6,339 nucleotides of DNA from Thermoanaerobacterales bacterium. GTDB lineage: Bacteria; Bacillota; Thermosediminibacteria; Thermosediminibacterales; Tepidanaerobacteraceae. The stretch's first letter is position 1. Every line of letters begins with the position of its first letter. The position numbers were made by a program, and so were the translations under genes. Under the pieces are notes generated by a model. The model did not search any database, was not told the DNA's origin, and saw only the letters and a program-made list of their open reading frames with translations. The stretch covers positions 1 to 6,339 of the forward strand of contig DUTQ01000278.1 in assembly GCA_012841995.1 (NCBI GenBank), in the 5' to 3' direction. Positions 1-5,509 of this stretch are shown piece by piece.

Positions 1-97
1 CCGTCTACTATCCCAATACCTACATATGGCAAGATGTATACACAAACCTTTATCGGAACAAAATAATTCTACCCCTTGATTTCGTTTGTTAATTTCC
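1..97. other. Left edge of window; no assignable gene
   Basis: All three forward frames are open from the window edge for 20-30 codons (stops at about 64-66, 77-79 and 90-92). One of them could be the tail of an upstream + strand gene, which would fit the terminator at 218-262. A minus-strand frame is also open to the edge here but has no convincing start. The fragments are too short for me to recognise a family or choose a frame, so no CDS is called. Confidence 0.3.
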
Positions 98-203
98 TGT
101 TGATAACCTGTGAATTGTGTGGATAACTCACATAATTTCTTTACCAAATCTTAATTTATTCGTGTTTTTGGCATGTGGAACATGTGGATAATTTTGTTGA
201 TAA
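98..203 (+). other. Cluster of four DnaA-box-like sites
   Basis: Two perfect copies of the DnaA box in the orientation TGTGGATAA lie at 118-126 and 183-191. Each has a one-mismatch copy, TGTTGATAA, beside it at 98-106 and 195-203. All four sit on the same strand within 106 bases of AT-rich DNA. A weaker two-mismatch copy lies at 174-182. Such clustering is known from replication origins and from DnaA titration or regulatory sites. The ispE–purR neighbourhood is origin-proximal in many Firmicutes, so this could be the flank of oriC. Neither dnaA nor dnaN is visible, so the role is inferred. The boxes are seen directly. Confidence 0.6.
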
Positions 204-217
204 AAATTTTTTATACG

Positions 218-262
218 AAGCATAGATAAAATATTATGGTTTTATCTATGCTTATTTTTTTT
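218..262 (+). terminator. Intrinsic terminator of an upstream + strand transcript
   Basis: A perfect 14-bp inverted repeat (arms 218-231 and 240-253, loop 232-239) is followed by ATTTTTTTT at 254-262. The stem is AT-rich but long, and the T-run follows it directly. The other strand has no comparable T-run after the stem, so it reads as a + strand terminator. It implies transcription entering from the left of the window and isolates the sipL promoters from that transcript. Confidence 0.75.
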
Positions 263-393
263 GGTCTTTAGAGAAGATTAAAGTCGTCAAGAACCATTTG
301 CGAAAAAGTAAGAATTCGTTCATGGTATCACTTGACGACCTATAAACTTGCCAAAGCTTGTATCGCGGGCTTAATAGCAGTTGTTGGAGACCG
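262..393 (+). other. Possible structured element between terminator and sipL
   Basis: Three nested or adjacent helices can be drawn by eye. A closing helix pairs 262-271 with 384-393 (10 pairs including G·U, core GGTCT/AGACC). An inner arm has a perfect 9-bp stem, GTCGTCAAG at 283-291 with CTTGACGAC at 331-339, continued by ACCAT/ATGGT (293-297 with 322-326) and CGAA/TTCG (301-304 with 315-318). A small hairpin pairs 354-360 with 366-372. No ORF of note runs through it and I do not recognise a known RNA family. It could be a small RNA, a leader, or a protein-binding palindrome centred on the 9-bp arms. No promoter that would transcribe it was identified. Confidence 0.35.
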
Positions 394-460
394 TATCAGA
401 ATTTTGTTAAAAACATGTAACCGCTTTTAAGCATTTTTCATATTATATTTAAGCCGGTAT

Positions 461-488
461 ATATTGGTCTGATTTTTATTCATATAAT
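461..488 (+). promoter_or_regulatory. Candidate SigE-type promoter (distal, sipL)
   Basis: ATATT at 461-465 is followed after 15 bases by CATATAAT at 481-488. The -10 matches 7 of 8 positions of the SigE consensus CATACAAT, and the spacing is normal for SigE. sipL is a mother-cell gene controlled by SigE in Clostridioides difficile, so an early mother-cell promoter is expected. The bases just before ATATT do not fit the extended -35 consensus, so this is tentative. A start near 495 would give a leader of about 120 bases. Confidence 0.38.
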
Positions 489-543
489 GCGGGCAGAAAA
501 TTTAGAGAAATCGATTTTGAAATGAGGTATATTATGTAAAAGT

Positions 544-572
544 AACATAATTGGCAAGCTTCACATATATTA
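544..572 (+). promoter_or_regulatory. Candidate SigK-type promoter (proximal, sipL)
   Basis: AAC at 544-546, a 17-base spacer, then CATATATTA at 564-572. This matches the late mother-cell SigK pattern (A/C)AC…CATANNNTA at every defined position. The predicted start near 578 leaves a leader of about 40 bases before the ATG at 618. The same elements with the same spacing occur ahead of the next gene (2316-2344). AT-rich DNA raises the chance of a random match, and this site has not been tested. Confidence 0.5.
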
Positions 573-617
573 TTATATAAGGAAAAAGCATGCAATTTTA
601 AGGAAAGGAGGATATAT

Positions 618-2243
618 ATGGGCGTTACATTGACCAGAGAGTTTATAAGGGTTGATCAGGTTGTGGGGGAAGAGAGGAGGCAGTCGGTAGTAGAAGGGAT
701 AATTACACTGCCCAATGGCAAGCCAGATATTGAAAGAGTTATCTCCATTACAGCTAATGTCAACACTGAAAGCCTGGAAACCGATATTCTTGACGATAAG
801 GTTGTGGTTGATGGAGAAATTGATGTAGATGCCCTTTATGTGGGTGATGTTCCGGAAGGAAGTCAACCGGTCCATTTTGTAGAAGGCTCTGTTGACTTCA
901 GCTGTTTTGCCAAAATACCTGGAGCAAAAAAGAACATGGACGTAAGGGTAAAAGTTAAGATTGAACATGTTCAATTCAGCTTTGATCCTCAAAGACCAAG
1001 AGAAATTAAAGTTCGCATTATCATTGAATGCTTCATAAAGGTAACACAGAGGGTAAAAATTGAAGTTGTAATTGATGCCACAGGCCCTGCAGATTTGCAA
1101 GTACTTAGAAAGGCTTTGCGAGTAGAAGATGTTATAGGAGAAGCAAAGGCCCAAAACATTGTTAAAAGCGATGTGACAATCCCAGAGGTCAAACCAGATA
1201 TTGAACAGGTGCTGAAAGTAGAGGCCAAGGCTCACTCAAATGAGGTAAAGATTATCGATAACAAGATCATCATTGAAGGAGTCTTGGAGGTTGGAATTCT
1301 CTATGTGGCCGATGTTTCAGAAGCACAGCCACAACAGCCTGTGCATTTTGTGGAAATAGAGGTGCCATTTACTCAATTTGTAGAGATTCCTGGTGCAAAG
1401 GAGAACTTCTCAAGAATTGTCAGAGTAGAAGTGGAGCATATCAAGGCTCGCAAAAAGGACGATAGAACCATCACTGTTGAAGCTATATTAAATGTTAGAG
1501 CCAAAGTCTATGAAACCAAGGTGCTAGAAATTGTGTTAGACGTATTTAGCCCATCTGAAGAACTTGAAGTAGAAAAAACTCTGATTAAAGTGGATCAAGT
1601 TATTGGCGAGGATGAAAATCAAATTGTAGTAAAAGAGCATCTCACAGTACCCCCGGAAAAGCCGCCAATCGAGCAGATTTATAAGACCAATTGCAGAGCT
1701 GAAGTTACCGAGGCCAGAATCCTCGATGGCAAGATAGTAGTTGAAGGGAAACTCATCATAGAAACACTTTATGTTGCTGATGTACCCGCGGGTTTGCCGC
1801 AACAACCCCTGCATTTTGTAGAAAACGAAGTAGAGTTTACTACATTTGTTGAAATCCCGGGTGCACTGGAGAACATGACTTTAGATTTTGATTTAATAGT
1901 AGAGCGTTGCAATGCTTCAGTTGACCGCAATGACAACAGAAAATATGAAGTAAGGGCAATAATCGCTTTAAGAGCCAAGGTTACCGAACTTGTTCAATTA
2001 CAAATAGTTACCGATGTAATAGAACCTGAAGAAGAGGAAAAACCCGAGGAAGAAAAACCCGGAGAAGAAAAGGAACCAGAGAAACCCTCGATGACAATTT
2101 ACATTGTGCAAAGGGGAGACACTCTCTGGAGTATTGCAAAAAGGTATAATGTAACCGTAGATTCTATTGTGAAGGCAAACAACATTACGCAGCCTGATAT
2201 GATCATGCCTGGACAGCAATTGGTCATACCTAGGACGATGTAA
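618..2243 (+). CDS. sipL: SipL-like spore coat morphogenetic protein (three SPOCS/DUF3794 repeats + LysM)
   Basis: This mother-cell protein is the clostridial partner of the coat ATPase SpoIVA and helps anchor the coat to the forespore surface. The 541 residues contain three homologous SPOCS (DUF3794, PF12673) repeats at about 10-144, 167-298 and 323-457. Each opens with a (R/K)V(D/E)(D/Q)V(I/V)GE motif, then a PxxKPxIEx motif, LYVxDV, a (V/L)HFVE strand and an (E/K)IPGA(K/L) turn. The repeat period is 156-157 residues. A charged Glu/Lys/Pro linker (about 469-490) leads to a C-terminal LysM domain (494-538, YIVQRGDTLWSIAKRYNVT), which in C. difficile SipL binds SpoIVA. There is no signal peptide or membrane segment, as expected for a mother-cell cytoplasmic protein. 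Length is close to that of C. difficile SipL. The ATG start has AAAGGAGG six bases upstream. The gene is monocistronic, with sporulation-type promoters before it and a terminator behind. Confidence 0.92.
   Translation: MGVTLTREFIRVDQVVGEERRQSVVEGIITLPNGKPDIERVISITANVNTESLETDILDDKVVVDGEIDVDALYVGDVPEGSQPVHFVEGSVDFSCFAKIPGAKKNMDVRVKVKIEHVQFSFDPQRPREIKVRIIIECFIKVTQRVKIEVVIDATGPADLQVLRKALRVEDVIGEAKAQNIVKSDVTIPEVKPDIEQVLKVEAKAHSNEVKIIDNKIIIEGVLEVGILYVADVSEAQPQQPVHFVEIEVPFTQFVEIPGAKENFSRIVRVEVEHIKARKKDDRTITVEAILNVRAKVYETKVLEIVLDVFSPSEELEVEKTLIKVDQVIGEDENQIVVKEHLTVPPEKPPIEQIYKTNCRAEVTEARILDGKIVVEGKLIIETLYVADVPAGLPQQPLHFVENEVEFTTFVEIPGALENMTLDFDLIVERCNASVDRNDNRKYEVRAIIALRAKVTELVQLQIVTDVIEPEEEEKPEEEKPGEEKEPEKPSMTIYIVQRGDTLWSIAKRYNVTVDSIVKANNITQPDMIMPGQQLVIPRTM
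2022..2087 (+). repeat. Low-complexity Glu/Lys/Pro linker inside sipL
   Basis: Purine-rich DNA with near-repeated units encodes EEEKP, EEEKPG and EEKEPEKP, joining the third SPOCS repeat to the LysM domain. Such a tract gives an extended acidic spacer and could vary in length between strains by slippage. The frame is intact here. Confidence 0.7.
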
Positions 2244-2262
2244 ATTGTATAATAAACTTTCC

Positions 2263-2298
2263 AAAGGCTGTTGACTTTAGTCAGCAGCTTTTCCTTTT
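2263..2298 (+). terminator. Intrinsic terminator after sipL
   Basis: A 13-bp stem with two G·U pairs (arms 2263-2275 and 2280-2292, loop TTTA) ends in the T-rich run TTTTCCTTTT at 2289-2298. It starts 20 bases after the sipL stop codon and separates sipL from the promoter of the next gene. Confidence 0.82.
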
Positions 2299-2315
2299 GT
2301 CTAACTAAATATCTT

Positions 2316-2344
2316 CACCTTTTTGTAGCGTTTCACATATCTTA
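2316..2344 (+). promoter_or_regulatory. Candidate SigK-type promoter for the Cys-rich gene
   Basis: CAC at 2316-2318, a 17-base spacer, then CATATCTTA at 2336-2344. Every defined position of the SigK pattern (A/C)AC…CATANNNTA is met. The site lies directly after the sipL terminator and is the best promoter candidate in this spacer. Predicted start is near 2350, with a leader of about 90 bases. SigK drives late mother-cell genes, typically coat and outer-layer proteins, which fits the cysteine-rich product. Confidence 0.6.
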
Positions 2345-2442
2345 TATTGGGTAAAAAGTTAAAGGTGCAGGTAAATATTTTATCTTCAAAACAATAAAAG
2401 ACTCATATTAAAATTTTTAAAATTAAAAGAGGAGGTATTTAG

Positions 2443-2916
2443 ATGGCAGAAGAAAAATACAATATTGGAAGATTAGAACCTTTAGAAGGCAGCAAAAAGG
2501 CCGTACGACCAGAACTCACTTGTAATCCAACTTGTGACTGCTGCTGTGAAAAGCAACAATCTGTAACATTTAATCCTTGTGAGGATGTAAAGGACATAAC
2601 AGTCCAGAATGTAATATTAAATTGTGAGGGTAGGTTTTTAAAAGTAAGGGTCAACCTTGACAGAGTGTGTCCAGGAAGAAAAGTAGTGATAGGTGTTCTT
2701 GTATGCGAAAATGTCAGTGGAACATTTATGACAAGGGGGTTTAGAGTATGTGAAATAACGATACCTGGAACTGCGGATACATGTGTAGATGACGTAAATG
2801 TAGGAGATTTTTGTTTTGTGTTCCCAGAAGAAGACCTCTGCTCAACCAGGACATTTAAAATCAATGTAATAGCTCATTATTCATCATTTCCATCTTTTCC
2901 TTACTGTCCGTGTTAA
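2443..2916 (+). CDS. Cysteine-rich protein of unknown function, candidate spore coat/exosporium component
   Basis: I cannot assign this 157-residue protein to a characterised family. It has 15 cysteines (about 10%): a CNPTCDCCC cluster at 27-35, single Cys spread through the middle at 46, 61, 76, 88, 103, 114, 124 and 133, and a C-terminal YCPC at 154-157. The body (about 41-147) alternates hydrophobic and polar residues (for example LKVRVNL, KVVIGVLV, FKINVIAHY), suggesting a beta-sandwich stapled by cysteines. There is no signal peptide or membrane helix, so export is unlikely and mother-cell assembly onto the spore is possible. Cysteine-rich, SigK-driven proteins are typical of cross-linked outer coat and crust layers. 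The start ATG has GAGGAGGT six bases upstream. The gene is monocistronic, lying between sipL and ispE, roughly where Bacillus has a small spore protein gene. A metal-binding role is an alternative. The coding call is firm; function is inference from context. Confidence 0.85.
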   Translation: MAEEKYNIGRLEPLEGSKKAVRPELTCNPTCDCCCEKQQSVTFNPCEDVKDITVQNVILNCEGRFLKVRVNLDRVCPGRKVVIGVLVCENVSGTFMTRGFRVCEITIPGTADTCVDDVNVGDFCFVFPEEDLCSTRTFKINVIAHYSSFPSFPYCPC

Positions 2917-2964
2917 ATTAAGCAAAATATTGATTTCGGCCTTGTTGTCAAGCTATAAAGAGTT

Positions 2965-2991
2965 ACCCGGGTATTCTAACCCGGGTTTTTT
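2965..2991 (+). terminator. Intrinsic terminator after the Cys-rich gene
   Basis: An 8-bp GC-rich stem, ACCCGGGT at 2965-2972 with ACCCGGGT at 2979-2986 around the loop ATTCTA, runs into six T at 2986-2991. It begins about 48 bases after the stop codon and insulates the sporulation unit from the ispE operon. Confidence 0.88.
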
Positions 2992-3083
2992 AAGTATTTA
3001 TATTTCTAAAGCCTCGCTTGGGCTATTTTACTTTTAAAAGGTGACTCATCTTACAATATAAGTTTTTCTTTTGTGAAAAATAG

Positions 3084-3113
3084 TTGTAATTTTGATTGAT
3101 TTACATATATAAT
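3084..3113 (+). promoter_or_regulatory. Candidate SigA-type promoter of the ispE–purR operon
   Basis: A perfect -10, TATAAT, lies at 3108-3113 with TTGTAA (4 of 6 to TTGACA) at 3084-3089, 18 bases upstream. It is the best housekeeping match in the 200-base spacer between the preceding terminator and ispE. Predicted start near 3120 leaves a leader of about 70 bases. The rest of the spacer (2992-3083) shows nothing else that I can support. Confidence 0.55.
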
Positions 3114-3118
3114 TAAGT

Positions 3119-3149
3119 TTAGACTTACATACATGTGTTTAAGTCCTAA
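3119..3149 (+). repeat. Inverted repeat at the predicted operon transcript start
   Basis: TTAGACTTA (3119-3127) pairs with TAAGTCCTAA (3140-3149) through nine base pairs with one bulged C at 3145. It begins at or next to the expected +1 of the promoter above. It could be an operator, for example for the GntR regulator encoded in the same operon, or a 5' hairpin protecting the mRNA. It does not match the common TGGT…ACCA FadR-type site. Confidence 0.35.
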
Positions 3150-3174
3150 TATATTGGGTTTTCGTTAAATTCAT

Positions 3175-3194
3175 GGAGGGGAAAATTAGTTTTG
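3175..3194 (+). promoter_or_regulatory. Ribosome binding site fixing a TTG start for ispE
   Basis: GGAGGGG at 3175-3181 stands ten bases before TTG at 3192-3194. The first in-frame ATG (3207) is 25 bases away and would leave only four residues before the catalytic lysine, so TTG is the better start. The spacing is slightly long. Confidence 0.7.
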
Positions 3195-4046
3195 AATAAA
3201 ATATGTATGGATGCACGGGCAAAGATCAATCTGACTTTAGATGTGCTTTATAAAAGACCGGATAATTACCATGAAGTAGAGATGATAATGCAATCGATTG
3301 CATTAAAGGATGAACTTATATTAGAACTTATACCTAAAAGAGACATTGAGCTGGAGTCTAATGTGCCATGGCTTATGGCAAATGAAGACAACCTTGCCTT
3401 TAAAGCTGCAAAGCTAATGCTAGATAAGTATAAATTAGACGCCGGTCTAAAAATAAAACTGAAGAAAAATATACCAATAGCCGCAGGGCTAGCAGGTGGA
3501 AGTACTGATGCAGCAGCTGTAATACTGGGAATAAATGAGCTGTTTGATTTAAAAAGACCCAAAAAAGAGCTGATGGCATCAGGGAAAACCTTGGGAGCAG
3601 ATGTTCCATTTTGCATACAGGGGGGAACTGCTATTGCTCGGGGGATAGGCGAAAAAATTATTCCATTAAAGCCTCTTTCTGATATAGCTCTAGTGCTTGT
3701 AAAGCCACCTTACTCAATTTCAACAAAAGAAGTATACAGTAGACTGGATGTAAAAAACATTAAAAACCGACCATCCACTATGGAAATGGTAAAAAATATA
3801 CAAAATCAAGATTTAGATTCAATTTCTAAAGGGCTTTGCAATGTGCTTGAACAGGTTACTTTGAGAATGTATCCTGAACTTGAAGAGATTAGAAATGAAC
3901 TACTGAATCTTGGCGCATTAGGGAGTTTAATGTCAGGCAGTGGTCCAACTGTATTTGGCATTTTTGAAACAAAGCAGGATGCAAAAAAGGCTGCTAAAAA
4001 ACTGTCATTTGAGCAGAGCCTTGTTTATGTAACTGAAGTAAATTAA
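3192..4046 (+). CDS. ispE: 4-diphosphocytidyl-2-C-methyl-D-erythritol kinase
   Basis: IspE phosphorylates the 2-hydroxyl of CDP-methylerythritol with ATP, the fourth step of the cytoplasmic non-mevalonate (MEP) route to isoprenoid precursors. The 284 residues show the GHMP-kinase plan: an N-terminal AKINLTLDVLYKRPDNYHE segment (10-28) with the catalytic Lys11, the ATP-binding loop PIAAGLAGGSTDAAA (95-109), the LGADVPF segment (134-140) with the catalytic Asp137, and the C-terminal MSGSGPTVF motif (247-255). Length is normal for the family (about 280-290). The start is TTG, supported by GGAGGGG. It is the first gene of the operon; gntR follows after 15 bases. Linkage of ispE to purR is conserved across Firmicutes. 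Nothing is truncated and the active-site residues are present. Confidence 0.96.
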   Translation: MNKICMDARAKINLTLDVLYKRPDNYHEVEMIMQSIALKDELILELIPKRDIELESNVPWLMANEDNLAFKAAKLMLDKYKLDAGLKIKLKKNIPIAAGLAGGSTDAAAVILGINELFDLKRPKKELMASGKTLGADVPFCIQGGTAIARGIGEKIIPLKPLSDIALVLVKPPYSISTKEVYSRLDVKNIKNRPSTMEMVKNIQNQDLDSISKGLCNVLEQVTLRMYPELEEIRNELLNLGALGSLMSGSGPTVFGIFETKQDAKKAAKKLSFEQSLVYVTEVN

Positions 4047-4064
4047 TGGAGGGGATTAAGATTG
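4047..4064 (+). promoter_or_regulatory. Ribosome binding site of the gntR gene
   Basis: TGGAGGGG at 4047-4054, directly after the ispE stop, lies seven bases before TTG (4062) and ten before GTG (4065). The two adjacent in-frame starts differ by one residue and cannot be separated from sequence. The shorter spacing slightly favours TTG. Confidence 0.6.
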
Positions 4065-4760
4065 GTGAATAAGCTGTCATCGCTTAAGCTAGGCAATTAT
4101 AAGCCCCTTAGAGAGTTGGTGTTTGATGCTTTAAGAGAGGCTATTTTGTCCGGGACATTAAAACCTGGTGATAGGCTTATGGAGGTCCAACTGGCTGAAG
4201 AAATGGGAGTTTCCAGGACCCCGGTTCGTGAAGCCATAAGGAAACTTGAATTAGAAGGCCTGGTTGTGATGGTTCCACGCAAAGGAGCTTATGTGTCAGG
4301 GCTTTCATTAAAAGATGCAGCTGATTTGTTTGAAATCCGGCAAAGCTTGGAGGGCCTTGCTGCATCATTGGCTGCTGAACGCATTACAGATGAGGAAATC
4401 AAAATGCTGGAAGATTCGTTTAAGCAACTGGTAGAAGCCACTAAAAGTCAAGTTGTGGAAGACATAATGAAAAAAGATGCTGATTTTCATCAAGTCTTGT
4501 TTAATGCAACTAGAAATGATCGCTTAACACAAATTATAAGCAATTTAAAAGAACAGATAGATAGATTTAGGCTTAAATCTTTTAGTAATCCATCTAGAAT
4601 GAAGAGTATTTTGAAGGAACACAAAAATATTTTGGATGCCATAAAAGACAGAGATACTGACCGGGCAGAAAAATTGGCAAAACAACACATAGAGAATGTT
4701 GAAACAAATGTTATGAATATTTTGAGGGGGCAAAAACAATTTGAGGAGGAACTATTATGA
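4062..4760 (+). CDS. GntR-family transcriptional regulator, FadR/FCD subfamily
   Basis: A dimeric, ligand-responsive DNA-binding regulator. The N-terminal winged helix (about 14-79) carries the signature PLRELVFDALREAILSG, GDRLMEVQLAEEMGVSRTPVREAIRKLELEGLV and RKGAYVSG. The all-helical FCD effector domain (about 86-220) follows, beginning ADLFEIRQSLEGLAA. The usual metal/ligand residues are all there: Asp139 and His143 in DADFH, His187 in KEH and His209 in KQHI. Members of this subfamily commonly bind small carboxylates, often with a divalent metal; the effector here is unknown. The 232-residue length is typical. The gene starts 15 bases after ispE and its TGA overlaps the ATG of the next gene by four bases, so translation is probably coupled. 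Autoregulation through the inverted repeat at 3119-3149 is possible but unproven. Start may be TTG (4062) or GTG (4065). Confidence 0.93.
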   Translation: MVNKLSSLKLGNYKPLRELVFDALREAILSGTLKPGDRLMEVQLAEEMGVSRTPVREAIRKLELEGLVVMVPRKGAYVSGLSLKDAADLFEIRQSLEGLAASLAAERITDEEIKMLEDSFKQLVEATKSQVVEDIMKKDADFHQVLFNATRNDRLTQIISNLKEQIDRFRLKSFSNPSRMKSILKEHKNILDAIKDRDTDRAEKLAKQHIENVETNVMNILRGQKQFEEELL

Positions 4761-5506
4761 AGGCCCTCATATTGGCGGGAAATAAGGGATGTGACCCATC
4801 AAGTGATATCAATGAAAACAAGGCTCTGATAAAAATCTTGGGCAAAGAGATGATAAGTTATGTTATTTTTGCTTTAAAGGAGCTTGATTTTATTGATAAA
4901 ATCGCAGTTGTTGGAGATCTAAAGCAACTTGATGTTATAAAGCCTTTTGTTGATGATATCGTAGAACAGGGCGATTCACTTTCTGCGAATATATTAAAAG
5001 GAGTCCAACTTTTTGCTGATGATGAAGATGTTTTGATTTTAACCAGTGATATTCCCATGATTACACCTGATGCTATACAAGATTTTGTCAAAAAGGCCTT
5101 ACGCCTTGAAGCAGATTTTTGTTATCCAGTTGTAAAAAAAGAGGTCAATGAAAGGAAATACCCAGGTGTAAAGAGGACTTATGTAAAGATCAAAGACGGG
5201 ACATTTACCGGTGGGAATATTGTTTTGGTAAAAGCTGGTGTGGCAAAAAGATTGGTCCATAAAGCTGAATCCTTTTTGGCATATAGGAAAAAACCTTGGA
5301 AACTTGCTGGTATCTTGGGAATAAGTTTTATATTTAAGTTTCTTATAGGAAATCTCAGCATTGAAGATTTAGAAAAAAGGGTTTCTGATATATTTGGAAT
5401 TAAAGCTAGAGCAGTTATAAGTCCATACCCCGAGATAGGTACTGATGTGGACAAACAAAGTGACCTAGATTTGGCAGCAAAAGTATTAAGCCAAGGGGGT
5501 ATTTAA
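4757..5506 (+). CDS. MobA-like NTP transferase domain protein, substrate unknown
   Basis: A nucleotidyltransferase-fold protein (NTP_transf_3, PF12804 type), the family that joins a nucleoside triphosphate to a phosphorylated sugar, alditol or cofactor. The N-terminus MKALILAGNKG (1-11) is the nucleotide-binding loop, with LAGN in place of the usual LAGG. NKALIKILGKEMISYVIFAL (21-40) holds the conserved lysine. ILTSDIPM (94-101) carries the metal-binding Asp98. FTGGNIVLVK (150-159) and the C-terminal GTDVDKQSDLDLA (228-240) also match the fold. A basic hydrophobic segment, KKPWKLAGILGISFIFKFLIG (178-198), follows the core and may contact membrane or form substrate-site helices. It is 249 residues long, somewhat longer than typical MobA. 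Start ATG overlaps the gntR stop (ATGA), with GAGGAGG six bases upstream. The stop abuts the purR start. No molybdenum-cofactor genes are nearby, so true MobA activity is doubtful. Confidence 0.85.
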   Translation: MKALILAGNKGCDPSSDINENKALIKILGKEMISYVIFALKELDFIDKIAVVGDLKQLDVIKPFVDDIVEQGDSLSANILKGVQLFADDEDVLILTSDIPMITPDAIQDFVKKALRLEADFCYPVVKKEVNERKYPGVKRTYVKIKDGTFTGGNIVLVKAGVAKRLVHKAESFLAYRKKPWKLAGILGISFIFKFLIGNLSIEDLEKRVSDIFGIKARAVISPYPEIGTDVDKQSDLDLAAKVLSQGGI

Positions 5507-5509
5507 TTG
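5493..5509 (+). promoter_or_regulatory. Ribosome binding site fixing a TTG start for purR
   Basis: AAGGGGGT at 5493-5500, inside the end of the preceding gene, is six bases before TTG at 5507-5509. The TTG directly follows the TAA of the upstream gene. The resulting N-terminus, KRSERLAVL, aligns with the start of Bacillus PurR, which supports this choice. Confidence 0.75.

Noticed and set aside
1..92. Short open frames at the left edge as the tail of an upstream gene
   Set aside because: All three + frames and one minus frame are open, none is recognisable, so no choice can be supported.
98..203. Calling the DnaA boxes oriC outright
   Set aside because: No dnaA, dnaN or unwinding element can be identified in the window; a cluster alone is not enough.
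218..253. Bidirectional terminator
   Set aside because: The minus strand lacks a T-run after the stem.
347..558. Eight-base complement CTTGCCAA (347-354) with TTGGCAAG (551-558) as a long-range switch
   Set aside because: Two hundred bases apart with no supporting structure; easily chance.
573..1235. Open frame of 220 codons on the minus strand opposite the start of sipL
   Set aside because: It mirrors the codon pattern of sipL, is dominated by Phe, Asn, Tyr and Ile, has no recognisable domain and covers the sipL ribosome binding site.
2439..2864. Open frame of 141 codons on the minus strand opposite the Cys-rich gene
   Set aside because: No ribosome binding site or domain; the + strand gene has a promoter, a strong binding site and a terminator.
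2929..2941. TTCGG-containing stretch as a PurR box
   Set aside because: Only a five-base core fits, there is no paired second box, and it lies inside a terminated spacer away from any purine gene.
3008..3027. Small AGCC/GGCT hairpin as a second terminator
   Set aside because: Only four pairs, with a weak T-run behind it.
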